From the NCBI RefSeq assembly GCF_003569045.1, contig NZ_BFCB01000004.1, positions 399,245-463,244 on the forward strand: 64,000 nucleotides of DNA. The letters run 5' to 3'. Under the pieces are notes generated by a model. It was given only the letters and a program-made list of their open reading frames with translations, ran no database searches and was not told the origin of the DNA. A program made the translations under genes and the position numbers. The stretch's first letter is position 1. Each line of letters begins with the position of its first letter. The stretch comes from Aggregatilinea lenta (GTDB lineage Bacteria; Chloroflexota; Anaerolineae; Aggregatilineales; Aggregatilineaceae). Below are positions 34,793 to 43,760 of the stretch, piece by piece.

Positions 34793-35199
34793 GCGGTTCT
34801 CCTCCACATCTGCTTGAGGATCAGCAGCAGGCCAAACAGCAGCAGTGCGGCAGGCAAGAAGACGTCTCCGTTTGCGCCGTCCAGCATGCCCAGGCTGCGA
34901 GCCAGCAGGATCAGACCCATGCCGATTACCAGCCCGCCGATCATAATCACGGTCTCCGCGCGCGGGATCGCGCGTGCACGCCGGTTGGCCAGATCGTCGA
35001 GATCCGCCAGAGACTGCGCAGGCAGCGTCAGCCACAAGGCGAGGTAGATCAAAATCCCGGTACCCGCCGTGAACACGCCCAGCACAATAAACACGGCGCG
35101 CACCCACCACGGGCCAACGCCGATGTAAGCGGCCAGGCCGCCGCATACGCCTCCCAATACGCGATCGATCAGGCTGCGCGTCAAGCGTCGTGAACGCAT
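34789..35199 (-). CDS. PspC-domain envelope stress protein
   Basis: The 136-residue protein has the PspC pattern SLIDRVLGGVCGGLAAYIGV then WVRAVFIVLGVFTAGTGILI YLALW. A further helix pair follows at 85-130, ending in a basic tail. PspC proteins respond to membrane stress and often work with LiaF-like partners, as here (ATGA overlap with the next gene). The ATG at 35199 has GAAGGA 8 bases upstream and is preferred over the one at 35208, which directly abuts that motif. Confidence 0.88.
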   Translation of the reverse strand: MRSRRLTRSLIDRVLGGVCGGLAAYIGVGPWWVRAVFIVLGVFTAGTGILIYLALWLTLPAQSLADLDDLANRRARAIPRAETVIMIGGLVIGMGLILLARSLGMLDGANGDVFLPAALLLFGLLLILKQMWRRTA

Positions 35200-35372
35200 G
35201 CGATCCATCCTTCAGAAGCGTCGAGACTCAACCCGTGACTATACTCGCTCTGTGCCAGCACGCAAGTAGCCCCCCCTGCCACAGCCACTTACCCAGGCTT
35301 GTAGGTGCCTTGCTTTTGAATTCACATGGTGCGACAATCGGGCCATGTTTCTGCACACTCAAGGATGCCCGT

Positions 35373-36230
35373 ATGCCTCCCGTCGAATACCGTGCGGTCA
35401 CGGATGTTGACTTTCGCGCGTTTACCGCCGCCTTCAACCTTGCCTACAGCGACTATTTTACCCCAATTTCGATGACGATATCCTCGTTTCAATCGCTGAT
35501 CGAACGGGACGACCTGAGTCTCGCCGATTCGGTCGCCGCGATCGAGGACGGGCGCATTGTGGGCACGGGGATGTTGGGCATTCGCGGCGATGGCGGATGG
35601 ATCGGCGGCATGGGTGTCGTGCCCGATCACCGGCGGCAAGGCATCGGGCGGCAGATGATGCTGTTCCTCATCAACCGTGCCCGTCAGCGTCATCTGGGCC
35701 ACATCGTCCTGGAAGTCATCGAGCAGAATCACGGCGCGCACGCGCTGTACAGCAACCTCGGCTTTGTCGAAATGCGCGACCTCATTTCGGTCGAGCGCGA
35801 GCCGGGCACGCCGCCTACGGTTGACGATATCGCGCCATATACCGTCAGCGAGCAGTCCGTAAGCACTCTGCTGCGCCACTACGATGCATTTCACACGGTC
35901 GAAAACTGCTGGCAGCGCAGTCTGCGCTCGCTTGAGCTGCTGATTCCGCACATCGAAGGCTGGGGCGTGATGTCCGGCGACTGTCTGGCCGGATACGCGC
36001 TCGGCTGGGCGGGCCGGCACGGCGTCCGTCTGATCGATTTTGCGCTGAACCCCGAAGGCGATGTCGTCGCAGCGGGTGTGGCAATACTCGCCACGCTCCA
36101 CGGCCAGTACCCTGACGCGCCCGGCAGCACGTACAACACGCCCGCGGACGATCCGGTGCTGGAAGCCTACTGGCGGCTCGGATATCGGAAAGCGCTCGCC
36201 CAGATCGAAATGCGTCTGGTGTTGGACTGA
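35373..36230 (+). CDS. GNAT-family N-acetyltransferase
   Basis: The 285-residue protein has an N-terminal GNAT domain with the acetyl-CoA signature VVPDHRRQGIGRQMMLFLIN and the following ALYSNLGF. The C-terminal half (about 150-285) has a second, weaker acetyltransferase-like region without the CoA-binding loop. The substrate is unknown. AAGGA lies 7 bases before the ATG at 35373. A bidirectional terminator follows at 36271-36305. Confidence 0.9.
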   Translation: MPPVEYRAVTDVDFRAFTAAFNLAYSDYFTPISMTISSFQSLIERDDLSLADSVAAIEDGRIVGTGMLGIRGDGGWIGGMGVVPDHRRQGIGRQMMLFLINRARQRHLGHIVLEVIEQNHGAHALYSNLGFVEMRDLISVEREPGTPPTVDDIAPYTVSEQSVSTLLRHYDAFHTVENCWQRSLRSLELLIPHIEGWGVMSGDCLAGYALGWAGRHGVRLIDFALNPEGDVVAAGVAILATLHGQYPDAPGSTYNTPADDPVLEAYWRLGYRKALAQIEMRLVLD

Positions 36231-36270
36231 CCTGCGCCGCGTCCGGGGCACAAACCGGTTGGCGAATATA

Positions 36271-36305
36271 AAAGCGCTCCAAACGGAATTCCGTTCGAGC
36301 GCTTT
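36271..36305. terminator. Bidirectional rho-independent terminator
   Basis: AAAGCGCTC and GAGCGCTTT flank an inner AACGGAATTCCGTT palindrome, giving a long stem between the convergent GNAT (+) and FHA (-) genes. On the plus strand it is followed by TTTTTGATC; on the minus strand by TTTTATATTC. Confidence 0.88.
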
Positions 36306-36328
36306 TTGATCTGCAGGGAGTGTAATTG

Positions 36329-36820
36329 CTATTTGTACGGCGAGCGCACGAAGCGCAGCACCATCCGTACCCGTCCCAGCTCCAGCTCGTCGCCGTCGCG
36401 CAGACGGTAGCGCCGGTTTGGCTCCAGCGCGAAACCGTTGATGCGCGTGCCGTTGGTGCTGTTCAGGTCCTCGACATAGAGCGCCTTGTGCTCGTTGTCC
36501 TGCACGATAGTCGCATGCCGCCGCGACACGCCGCGATCCTGCCCGCCGTACGGCGTCAGGTCCAGTTCCGGGTAAAAGTTCGCCACGGGATCGCTGCGCC
36601 CCAGCGTCACCTGTTCCTTGATCTCGATGCCCACCGTTGTCTGCGTCTCGCCGCCGATTTGCAGCATCAAGCGCCACGGTTGGGCGAGGCGGGCGGTCTT
36701 GGGACGGCCCGAGGTCCCCGGCTCGGCAGAGGCCAGGCTGCGCTGAACCAGATCGTCGAGAATCGACGTTTCTCGCTTGGGGGGAGTATTCTCTGGCTGG
36801 TTGGTTCGGTCTTCCGCCAT
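36329..36820 (-). CDS. FHA-domain protein
   Basis: The 163-residue protein has a C-terminal forkhead-associated domain (about 55-155) with the conserved TLGRSDPVANF, GVSRRHATIVQ and STNGTRINGF motifs (Gly-Arg, Ser-x-x-His and Thr-Asn-Gly). FHA domains bind phosphothreonine peptides. The N-terminal 50 residues are polar and Thr/Pro-rich and could be phosphorylated by a Ser/Thr kinase; none is in this window. The ATG at 36820 has AAAGGA 6-7 bases upstream and is preferred over the one at 36844. A candidate promoter lies at 36886-36915. Confidence 0.92.
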   Translation of the reverse strand: MAEDRTNQPENTPPKRETSILDDLVQRSLASAEPGTSGRPKTARLAQPWRLMLQIGGETQTTVGIEIKEQVTLGRSDPVANFYPELDLTPYGGQDRGVSRRHATIVQDNEHKALYVEDLNSTNGTRINGFALEPNRRYRLRDGDELELGRVRMVLRFVRSPYK

Positions 36821-36885
36821 TACGAATCCTTTTGGCGACTTCATTTACGGCCAGTGATCGGGAGTACCGGGCAAACTTGAATCCA

Positions 36886-36915
36886 ATTATACTCCGTCTT
36901 CGTATAGATGCAGAA
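36886..36915 (-). promoter_or_regulatory. Candidate promoter for the FHA gene
   Basis: On the minus strand TTCTGC (36910-36915) is 18 bases from a perfect TATAAT (36886-36891). The start near 36880 gives a 60-base leader. Confidence 0.5.
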
Positions 36916-36948
36916 TTGTGACGATAAAACGACAAATGGCACGGCTCA

Positions 36949-38592
36949 ATGAAGCGAAAAACGTTTACAGACAGGGTAAAATCGGCATCGCTCAGGGGCT
37001 TGTGGAGGGTCATCATTGTGGCGCTGGTCGCGCTCATCGCGGCGGCGCGCGTGGCATCGCATCCCGATGCGGCCCAGGCATTCCGCACGCGCGATCTCGG
37101 CGCTTCCACCCCCTACACCGTGCCTGCCTTCGTCGAGACGGACAACGCGCTGGGCCTCGTCTGGCAGCCGCAGCTTGCCGGAGGATCGCCGCCGCTGGTC
37201 TACAGTCCGATGGACGGCGACGCGCGCGACCGTGCGCTGCTGCCCTACCCCGGCATTGCGCCGGATGCATGGCAGGCCGTCTCCGCTGGCGATAGCGCCT
37301 ATCATCTGATCTGGCGCGAAGAGAATGGAACGCTGCGCAGCGCGCTGGTCGATACGCAGGGCCAGACGCTGCGCGGGCCGATCGCGCTCTCGTTCCCGGC
37401 GAGCGCGCGGTTCCGGGCGCTCGCCCTTCCCGGCGGCGAGGCGCTGATTCTGGCCTGGGAACCGGGCGGGTCGCGGCTGGCCGCCGTGCGGATCGACGCC
37501 GCCGGACGCCCGCGCCCATTCGGAGCGCGGACATTTGGCCCGGAACAGATCGTCGCCGCGCAGATAGACGCCGACGGGATGCTGCACGTGGTTTGGGTCG
37601 CGCCGCCGTCCAACGACGCCGCCGCGCTGAATGTCGCGAGCGGCTCGCCGAACGATTTCGCGGCAGAGGCAGCGCTCCCTGTCCGGCAGATCGGCACGCT
37701 CGCGGTATCCGTCACCGACACAGTGACCTCGCTCGATCTCGGCTTCGACAGCACGGATGCCTACATCCTGACCGGGATCACCACCGCCGAGCACCCCGAC
37801 GTCCAGCAGATCTGGCTCACCAGCTTCCCCATCGCCGATCCCGCCGCAGCCACCACATCGATGCTGGTCCTGCCGGAGTCGCTCCCCGCGTGGAATCCCG
37901 CCGATCCGCCTGCGCTTTCGGCAGACTCGAATCAGCCCGCCGCGCAGCGCTGGGCCGGATTCGCATCCGGCGCGCAGGGCACACTGCATGCGGCGTTGGC
38001 CGTTCGCACGCAGTCCGGTTGGCAGGCCGCAATTGTCGGCTTCAGGGCAGGCAAGATCACAGCCGCCGGACTGCTCGACGCACCAGCGGTGGACGGCGGC
38101 CCAATCACGGCGGCGGTCGATGGCGAGGGTGCGCCCTGGCTGGCCTGGACCACACTTCAAGGCGTCGAGCCGCACCTGATTCTGGCGGGCTACGGCGATG
38201 ATGCCGATCCCGCGCCAGACGCCGTCTCTGCCCTGCTGGCCGGGATCGCCGGACTTCCCTTTGCGCTGCTGTGGTTGGTCGCCCCGGTATTCGTCCTCAT
38301 CTCCCCATCCGCCCATCCGCAGGCGGCGCTTTGGTTGGCGTCCGCCCTCTATAGCGCGGCCAAACTCTTGATCCCGCCCGCGCTGCTGGCCCACGGCCCC
38401 TGGCTGGCGGACAGCGCCACGTCGCCACTGGCGGCTGCGGTTACTCTGGCCCTGATCGCGCTGATCGCCGCCGTGATCTACCGCGTCGCGCAGCGCGCAC
38501 GCCTGTCGCCGTGGGCGCAGTGGCTGGCCTATGGCGCGACGGATGCCGTGCTAACGTGGCTTGCGTTTGGCATAAATACCGTGTCGCGCTAA
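36949..38592 (+). CDS. Hypothetical membrane-anchored protein with long outer domain
   Basis: The 547-residue protein starts with a basic N-terminus and one membrane helix or signal (LWRVIIVALVALIAAARVAS). A long extracytoplasmic region follows (about 50-420) rich in short beta strands (VETDNALGLVWQPQLAG; QAVSAGDSAYHLIWREENGT), a pattern like beta-propeller ligand binders. About four C-terminal helices end the protein (GIAGLPFALLWLVAPVFVLI onwards). No family is recognised. It lies alone on the plus strand, divergent from the FHA gene and 123 bases before the solute-binding protein gene. Confidence 0.75.
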   Translation: MKRKTFTDRVKSASLRGLWRVIIVALVALIAAARVASHPDAAQAFRTRDLGASTPYTVPAFVETDNALGLVWQPQLAGGSPPLVYSPMDGDARDRALLPYPGIAPDAWQAVSAGDSAYHLIWREENGTLRSALVDTQGQTLRGPIALSFPASARFRALALPGGEALILAWEPGGSRLAAVRIDAAGRPRPFGARTFGPEQIVAAQIDADGMLHVVWVAPPSNDAAALNVASGSPNDFAAEAALPVRQIGTLAVSVTDTVTSLDLGFDSTDAYILTGITTAEHPDVQQIWLTSFPIADPAAATTSMLVLPESLPAWNPADPPALSADSNQPAAQRWAGFASGAQGTLHAALAVRTQSGWQAAIVGFRAGKITAAGLLDAPAVDGGPITAAVDGEGAPWLAWTTLQGVEPHLILAGYGDDADPAPDAVSALLAGIAGLPFALLWLVAPVFVLISPSAHPQAALWLASALYSAAKLLIPPALLAHGPWLADSATSPLAAAVTLALIALIAAVIYRVAQRARLSPWAQWLAYGATDAVLTWLAFGINTVSR

Positions 38593-38715
38593 CCCTCTGT
38601 AAATGGGTCAGCATCCAAGCAATGGCGAGGCGTCGGTTTGCGGCGCGTCTTTTGCGCTACAATTGACCTGTTTTGCCCACCCTTGAACGCTCGCACTGCA
38701 TTGAGTGAGGAAAGA

Positions 38716-40422
38716 ATGCGGTCTTCGATGATGGCTTTGAAACCTACCTGCACCCTTAGTCTTCTGGCGATCCTTGCCGCAAGCCTGCTCCTGGGCGTCA
38801 CGCCGGTTGGCGCAATTTCCCCGGCGCAGAGCGACACGCCGGTCACGCTTTACGCCGCAGCGCCCACCAGCATCACGCTCGATCCCCTGCGGATTTCGCG
38901 TTTCGACGACGCTTCGCGCGATCTGGTCGAGAATCTATTCGTCGGGCTGACGCGCTTCGACCCGGCGACCCGGCAAATCGAGCCGATGATCGCTGAGTCG
39001 TGGGAAGCCAGCGACGACGGGCTGACGTGGACCTTCCACCTGCGCGACGACGTGCAGTGGGTGCGCTACGATCCCGGTACGGACAGCGTTACCGCCGTGC
39101 GCCCGGTCCAGGCAGGCGACTTCGTGTATGCCGTCCAGCGTGCCTGCAATCCGCTCCGCCCCTCCCCCATCACAGCCAACATGATGATCGTCGAGGGCTG
39201 CCAGACGGTCGCGAATGCTTTCCCGGAAGTCATCACCGACCTGTTCATCGCGCGTGAGATTGGCGCGCGGGCTACCGGGCCGTACACGCTGGAAATCGAC
39301 ATCGCCGTGCCCACGTCGTACTTCCCGACGCTGGTCAGCACGTCGGAGTTCCGTCCCGTCCCGCGCGAAGCCGTCTCTGAAGAGGGCGATTGGACCGCCG
39401 CCGAGCGCGTCATCACCAGCGGCCCCTACGTCCTCAACAGCCGCAGCGCGTCGGCCATGACTCTGGTCCGCAACCCGCTCTGGCCGGATGAGTTCTCAGG
39501 CAACGTCGATCAGATAGACGTGACTCTCACGGACGCGATCGCCAGCGCCGCGCAGTACGATATGGCCCGCCTCACGCCCGCCGAGGCGGATGCGTTGCGC
39601 AGCGGATCGTCGGACGTGCTCGTTTCCGTGCCGGGCGGCCAGATCACCGCGCTCGGTTTCGCCACCGATCGCGCCGTGGTCGATAGTGCCGGCGCGCGCC
39701 GCGCCCTGTCGCTCGCCATCGACCGGCAGGCGCTCGTCGATCAGGTGTTCCCGCATGAAGCGATCCCCGCCACGCAGTTCACCCCGGCGGGCGTCGTCGC
39801 CTCACCCGCGTTCGACGGCCTGACATACGATCCGGCAGCCGCGCGCGCCGCGCTGTCGGCAGCGGGCTATCCCGACTGCACCGGCCTGCCGGAGCCGGTC
39901 ATCGTGCTCGTGCCGGATGAAGATCCGGTCTGGACCGAACTGGGCCAGTTCCTGGTGGACCAGTGGACGGTCAACCTCGGCTGCGATGCGGGCCTGTTTG
40001 AGATCATGCCGCTGGCGCGCACGCTGATGATCGAGCTGAGTCATGGCACGTACGATTCTGAGACGGTGACGCGCTCGCACAGCTGGATCACGCAGTGGAG
40101 CGCGGACTATCCGGACGCGAACGCCTGGATCAACGACGCGCTGCACTGCCGTTATGGTTGGATTCACACCGGGCGCACTTGCGACCAGGGCGATGCTGCA
40201 CTTGACCGCGCCGTGACGGAAGCAGACCCGGACGCGCGCACTGCCGACTATGCCGCTGCCGAAGAAGCCATGTTTGGGGCAAACGGGACCTTCCCCGTCA
40301 TCCCGTTGTTCATGTCCACGGCCACCTGGATCCAGCAGCCGTGGCTCGCGGACGTCAACATGGTTGGCGCCGCGCGCTTCGACCTGTGGACCATCGACAC
40401 GGACGCACAGCCCGCGCGCTAA
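38716..40422 (+). CDS. ABC-type extracellular solute-binding protein, family 5 (peptide/nickel type)
   Basis: The 568-residue protein has a signal peptide (LSLLAILAASLLLGVTPVGA) without a lipobox Cys. The SBP_bac_5 pattern follows: NLFVGLTRFDPATRQIEPMI, AESWEASDDGLTWTFHLRDD, then AGDFVYAVQRACNPL. The C-terminal lobe has ALSLAIDRQALVDQVFPHEA and WSADYPDANAWI, typical of oligopeptide-binding proteins. It would bind peptides or another small solute; no permease or ATPase genes are adjacent. AGG lies 5 bases before ATG at 38716. A strong terminator follows. Confidence 0.92.
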   Translation: MRSSMMALKPTCTLSLLAILAASLLLGVTPVGAISPAQSDTPVTLYAAAPTSITLDPLRISRFDDASRDLVENLFVGLTRFDPATRQIEPMIAESWEASDDGLTWTFHLRDDVQWVRYDPGTDSVTAVRPVQAGDFVYAVQRACNPLRPSPITANMMIVEGCQTVANAFPEVITDLFIAREIGARATGPYTLEIDIAVPTSYFPTLVSTSEFRPVPREAVSEEGDWTAAERVITSGPYVLNSRSASAMTLVRNPLWPDEFSGNVDQIDVTLTDAIASAAQYDMARLTPAEADALRSGSSDVLVSVPGGQITALGFATDRAVVDSAGARRALSLAIDRQALVDQVFPHEAIPATQFTPAGVVASPAFDGLTYDPAAARAALSAAGYPDCTGLPEPVIVLVPDEDPVWTELGQFLVDQWTVNLGCDAGLFEIMPLARTLMIELSHGTYDSETVTRSHSWITQWSADYPDANAWINDALHCRYGWIHTGRTCDQGDAALDRAVTEADPDARTADYAAAEEAMFGANGTFPVIPLFMSTATWIQQPWLADVNMVGAARFDLWTIDTDAQPAR

Positions 40423-40445
40423 GCAAGCCAAACGCCAAAACAAAA

Positions 40446-40485
40446 AACGGGCGACCTCTTAGTGGAGGTCGCCCGTTCCTTTTTT
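40446..40485. terminator. Rho-independent terminator (bidirectional)
   Basis: ACGGGCGACCTC (40447-40458) pairs perfectly with GAGGTCGCCCGT (40465-40476), followed by TCCTTTTTT on the plus strand and a short T run on the minus strand. It lies between convergent genes. Confidence 0.92.
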
Positions 40486-40501
40486 CCGGCGTTTTATGCT
40501 A

Positions 40502-41392
40502 TTAATTCTCGCGGCGGAAGCTGATCTGGTACGACGTGATCAACGACGAATCGCTGCCGCACGGCACCGCCTCGACCGTCTGCGAATCCGAGTCTTCGCT
40601 GGCGACGGCCACGGTGTACGTGCGCCCGCCGGTCATCACGAAATCTCCGTATTCCGGCCCCTCGTCCGGCGCCAGCCCCGTGTAGAACTGGTCGGTCTGG
40701 TCGCCGTCCCAGGTCACTCGCACCGGCACGCCCGCGATGCCCTGCCCGTTGTTGTCGTACACACTCACCTGGATCACCCCGTTGACGTCCGAATCGCAGA
40801 ACGGGTTGATGCGCGCCACGACGTAGCTGCCCGAAAATGACAGCGTAGAGGTCGGCGCGAAGGCCGTTTCGGGCGCGCTGGTGACCAGCACCGGCGTCGG
40901 CGTCTTGGTCGCGGGCGGCATCAGGGTCGGCGTCGGGAACGGGCTTGGGGCTTGCGTCACGAAGTTGACTGGCGCGGGTGTGGGATACTGGCCGTCCGCG
41001 CAGCCGCTGGCCCCCTGCGGGCGGTAGAGCTGTTCGAGCGCGCGCATGACCATCACGTCACTGTTGGTCTTCACCTGCACACGCTTATGGCGCTCGCACG
41101 CGATCTGCGCGACCACAGTCCACACGTCCTGATCGGGTCTCAGTTGCCGCAGCCGGTCGAAGGCCAGTTGCAGGTCGTGGTTGTCGGCGTAGCTCATCGC
41201 CACTGCCACCACGTAATCTTCGCGCGCGCTGTCCGAAAGCTGCCACGGCGCGGTGTTGCGCTCGATGACCGGATCGACCTCCCAGGTATACACCAGCGCC
41301 AGCCCGATCCCCACGGCCAGGCCAAGCAGCACCCCCAGGACGGAGATCCCGCGCAGCGCACGTCTAGGCTCACGAACACGAGTTGGGCGCAT
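40502..41392 (-). CDS. Single-pass membrane protein with Ca/Ig-like outer domain (paralogue pair, long form)
   Basis: The 296-residue protein has a cytoplasmic basic N-terminus, one helix (ISVLGVLLGLAVGIGLALVY) and an outer region. Residues about 45-115 (YVVAVAMSYADNHDLQLAFD RLRQL) match the neighbouring smaller protein. A Thr/Pro-rich linker (TPAPVNFVTQAPSPFPTPTL) follows, and then a beta-rich C-terminal domain (NPFCDSDVNGVIQVSVYDNN ... GVPVRVTWDGDQTDQ) like an Ig-type carboxypeptidase-regulatory fold. No function is known. It starts 17 bases after the smaller paralogue and ends at a terminator. Confidence 0.8.
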   Translation of the reverse strand: MRPTRVREPRRALRGISVLGVLLGLAVGIGLALVYTWEVDPVIERNTAPWQLSDSAREDYVVAVAMSYADNHDLQLAFDRLRQLRPDQDVWTVVAQIACERHKRVQVKTNSDVMVMRALEQLYRPQGASGCADGQYPTPAPVNFVTQAPSPFPTPTLMPPATKTPTPVLVTSAPETAFAPTSTLSFSGSYVVARINPFCDSDVNGVIQVSVYDNNGQGIAGVPVRVTWDGDQTDQFYTGLAPDEGPEYGDFVMTGGRTYTVAVASEDSDSQTVEAVPCGSDSSLITSYQISFRREN

Positions 41393-41409
41393 GAGAAACC
41401 GGCAGGTAA

Positions 41410-41805
41410 CTACGGTGTCGTAGTAAGCGCATCCGGCTGCGGAGCCGGGGTAACACGATAGATCTCCATCACAGGCGTCAGGCGTCCCATCGCCTCGGCC
41501 AGCGCGACCATCGGCGTGATGCTGGGCACGTTACTCTGGCTGATGTAGCGCTCCGTGAGATCCTGGACGTAGTCGAACACGTTCGCTTTTTGCAGGGGCT
41601 GGAGCCGGAGCAGCGCCGCGTTGACGTCGCCGTCCACTTCGTACCCCTCGGCGACCATGACGGTGTACTCGTCCTGGAACCAGGGCGCGAGCGCCGCCAG
41701 CGAGCTGTTGGTGTATTCAACCGGAAACTGCTCCCAGCCCAGGTAGACGCCGATGCCGATCCCGGCCAGGAGTCCGATCAACAGGGAGCCAATCATCTGT
41801 TTCAT
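41410..41805 (-). CDS. Single-pass membrane protein (paralogue pair, short form)
   Basis: The 131-residue protein has one N-terminal helix (MIGSLLIGLLAGIGIGVYLG) and an outer domain with YTVMVAEGYEVDGDVNAALL RLQPL, clearly related to the first half of the next gene (YVVAVAMSYADNHDLQLAFD RLRQL). It lacks the linker and C-terminal domain of its neighbour. The ATG at 41805 is preferred because the helix begins there; a TTG at 41838 in the same frame adds 11 residues. It lies 133 bases downstream of the tRNA-Leu gene. Confidence 0.78.
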   Translation of the reverse strand: MKQMIGSLLIGLLAGIGIGVYLGWEQFPVEYTNSSLAALAPWFQDEYTVMVAEGYEVDGDVNAALLRLQPLQKANVFDYVQDLTERYISQSNVPSITPMVALAEAMGRLTPVMEIYRVTPAPQPDALTTTP

Positions 41806-41937
41806 AGCAAGCGCAGTTCTCAGGTTAGACTGGGCCAATGTCCCCTGTTATAATCTGGCCCGGTCGGATCGCGCAAGAAACGAACCGCCATCACATACAA
41901 CACGAGCCAGGATGTCAGTATCCCGGCTCGTCTCAGG

Positions 41938-42021
41938 TGCCGAAGGTGGGAGTCGAACCCACAAGGAGTCACCTCCGCGCGATTTTGAGTCGCGTGCGTC
42001 TGCCAATTCCGCCACTCCGGC
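41938..42021 (-). tRNA. tRNA-Leu (anticodon CAA)
   Basis: The 84-nt gene folds as a class II tRNA: acceptor GCCGGAG/CTTCGGC, anticodon stem CGCGA/TCGCG around loop CTCAAAA giving anticodon CAA (reads UUG), a long variable arm GGAGG...CTCC and T arm GTGGG-TTCGACT-CCCAC. The 3' CCA is not encoded (CCT follows). A promoter with TTGACG-17-TATACT lies 14 bases upstream. Confidence 0.96.
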
Positions 42022-42034
42022 AAAATGTGATGCA

Positions 42035-42063
42035 AGTATATGTATTTTTCGGGCATTCGTCAA
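42035..42063 (-). promoter_or_regulatory. Promoter of tRNA-Leu
   Basis: On the minus strand TTGACG (42058-42063) and TATACT (42035-42040) are 17 bases apart. The start near 42028 is a few bases before the mature tRNA 5' end. Confidence 0.85.
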
Positions 42064-42106
42064 CGGTAAGTTGCGCCATGAAGGGCTAGGCAAACCGGCA
42101 TCCGGT

Positions 42107-42703
42107 ATGGACGAGCAAAGCCTCATTCAAGCGGCCCTGCGTGGCGACGTCGAGTCGTTCAATACGCTGGTGTTGGCCTATCAGGATATGGCCTACAGCG
42201 TTGCCTACCGTGTGATGGGCGAGCGGGACGCGGCGGCAGACGCGGCGCAGGACGCCTTCATCTCCGCCTTCAAAAAGCTCGACCAGTTCCGGGGCGACCA
42301 GTTCAAAGCGTGGCTGATGCGCATCGTGACCAACGCCTGCTATGACGAGCTGCGCCGCCGCAAGCGCCGCCCGGCGGCCAGTCTGGATACGCTCCAGGAT
42401 GAAGCGCCGCAAGCCGAACTGGGCCTCGTGGACGACGCCGAAACGCCGGAACAGCGCCTTCAGCGCGCCGAGCTGAATCAGGCAATCCAGGACTGCCTGA
42501 CCGGCCTGCCCACGGATCAGCGTGTCGTGGCCGTGCTGGCCGACGTCGAAGGCTACGCCTACCAGGAAATCGCGGACATCACCAACAGCAGCCTGGGCAC
42601 GGTCAAGTCGCGCTTGAGTCGCGCCCGGACCCGCCTGCGCGACTGTTTGCAGGGCGCACAGGAACTTTTGCCGGCCAAATATCGTCTGATCAATGAAGAA
42701 TAG
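42107..42703 (+). CDS. ECF-subfamily RNA polymerase sigma factor
   Basis: The 198-residue protein has sigma region 2 (about 20-90: YQDMAYSVAYRVMGERDAAA DAAQDAFISAF KKL) and region 4 (about 130-185: GLPTDQRVVAVLADVEGYAY QEIADITNSSLGTVKSRLSR AR). Regions 1 and 3 are absent, as in ECF sigma factors. It directs transcription of a stress regulon. It overlaps the anti-sigma-like gene by 11 bases and the two are probably coupled. The start is ATG at 42107; the ribosome-binding site is weak. Confidence 0.95.
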   Translation: MDEQSLIQAALRGDVESFNTLVLAYQDMAYSVAYRVMGERDAAADAAQDAFISAFKKLDQFRGDQFKAWLMRIVTNACYDELRRRKRRPAASLDTLQDEAPQAELGLVDDAETPEQRLQRAELNQAIQDCLTGLPTDQRVVAVLADVEGYAYQEIADITNSSLGTVKSRLSRARTRLRDCLQGAQELLPAKYRLINEE

Positions 42704-43760
42704 CCCAGGCCGAAAAGCACGTAAAGAACGCACTATGCCGACTTCTCGCAGTAACATCACCGACCAGGATCTCGATCTGCTCTCCGCCTACCGCGACGGC
42801 GAGCTGCCTGCGCGCAACCGTGCTGACGTCGAGCGGCGTCTGACGGACGAACCGGCGCTGCGTGACGCGCTGGACCAGATCGAACAGACGCACGCCCTGC
42901 TGCACGATCTGCCGCGCCTGCGCGCACCGCGCGACTTCACGCTCGATCCGGCAGTCTATGGGCGGCGCAGCCCGGCATGGTGGCAGCGTCTCATCGCGCC
43001 GCGCGCGCTCCAGTTCGGAGGCGCGTTGGGCGCGGCTGCCGCCGTGATCCTGATCGTCGTCGGCGTGTTTACCAACACGGCGCAGGAAACACCGCTGTCA
43101 ACGGAGTCGCAGAATCAGGTGGCCTTCCAGCCTACCAGCACGACGGAAATCGCCGCCAATATCGCCGCACCAACCGATGCCGACAAGTCGCCGTCGCCGC
43201 AGCCTGTGCCCGCCACAGCGACGATCATGGGATCGCCCACCGCCGCGCCGCAGATTGAAGCCTTCTCCGCAGCCGGCGCGCAGGACGAAGCAAGCGTACC
43301 GTCCGAGGAATCGCTCTCAGCCTCCGAAGGCATGCCTGCCCAGCCGGAAGTCGGCGCAGCAGCCCCGATGCCCTCCGATCTCACCATCCAGGCGACGCCC
43401 CTGCCCGCGTCCGAAGCCCCCAGCGGGGCGGTGAGCAGCGCCGCACTGGAAGCCGACTCTGCAGCGGACAACGGGACGGTCTTCCGCGAGGGTGAGAACG
43501 CCGAAGAGCCTGCACCCGCCGAAGCGCTGCCCCAAACGACACTCACGGAAAGCGCCGCGGATGCCATCACACTGGCGGAACCCGTTGCGCAGGCCACCGA
43601 ACTGGCAACTGAGCTTCCGGCGGAAGCCGCGAAGCAGCCCACCCCCGCACCGGACTCCAGCACTACCCCCAACTGGCCGGTCGTCGGCGCGGGCGCGGGG
43701 CTGCTCATCCTCTCCGGCATCGCGATTATTCTGGGCCGCAAAAATAGCAGGCACGCATGA
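42693..43760 (+). CDS. Anti-sigma-like membrane protein with long low-complexity loop
   Basis: The 355-residue protein starts with a cytoplasmic domain (about 25-85, with LSAYRDGELPARNRADVERR LTDEP, an anti-sigma-type helical bundle without the HxxxCxxC zinc motif). One membrane helix follows (GGALGAAAAVILIVVGVFTN). A Pro/Ala/Glu/Thr-rich loop of about 200 residues comes next, outside the membrane. The protein ends with a second helix and basic tail (VVGAGAGLLILSGIAIILGRKNSRHA: a wall-sorting-like end without LPxTG). It is the likely partner of the ECF sigma factor. The start may instead be the in-frame ATG at 42735. Confidence 0.85.
   Translation: MKNSPGRKARKERTMPTSRSNITDQDLDLLSAYRDGELPARNRADVERRLTDEPALRDALDQIEQTHALLHDLPRLRAPRDFTLDPAVYGRRSPAWWQRLIAPRALQFGGALGAAAAVILIVVGVFTNTAQETPLSTESQNQVAFQPTSTTEIAANIAAPTDADKSPSPQPVPATATIMGSPTAAPQIEAFSAAGAQDEASVPSEESLSASEGMPAQPEVGAAAPMPSDLTIQATPLPASEAPSGAVSSAALEADSAADNGTVFREGENAEEPAPAEALPQTTLTESAADAITLAEPVAQATELATELPAEAAKQPTPAPDSSTTPNWPVVGAGAGLLILSGIAIILGRKNSRHA

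Noticed and set aside
42693..42900. Zinc-dependent anti-sigma (ZAS) domain
   Set aside because: The HxxxCxxC motif is absent, so only a general anti-sigma-like role is proposed from gene order and topology.
43650..43760. Cell-wall sorting signal at the end of the anti-sigma-like protein
   Set aside because: The hydrophobic stretch and basic tail are there, but no LPxTG-type motif precedes them, so a plain membrane helix is the safer reading.
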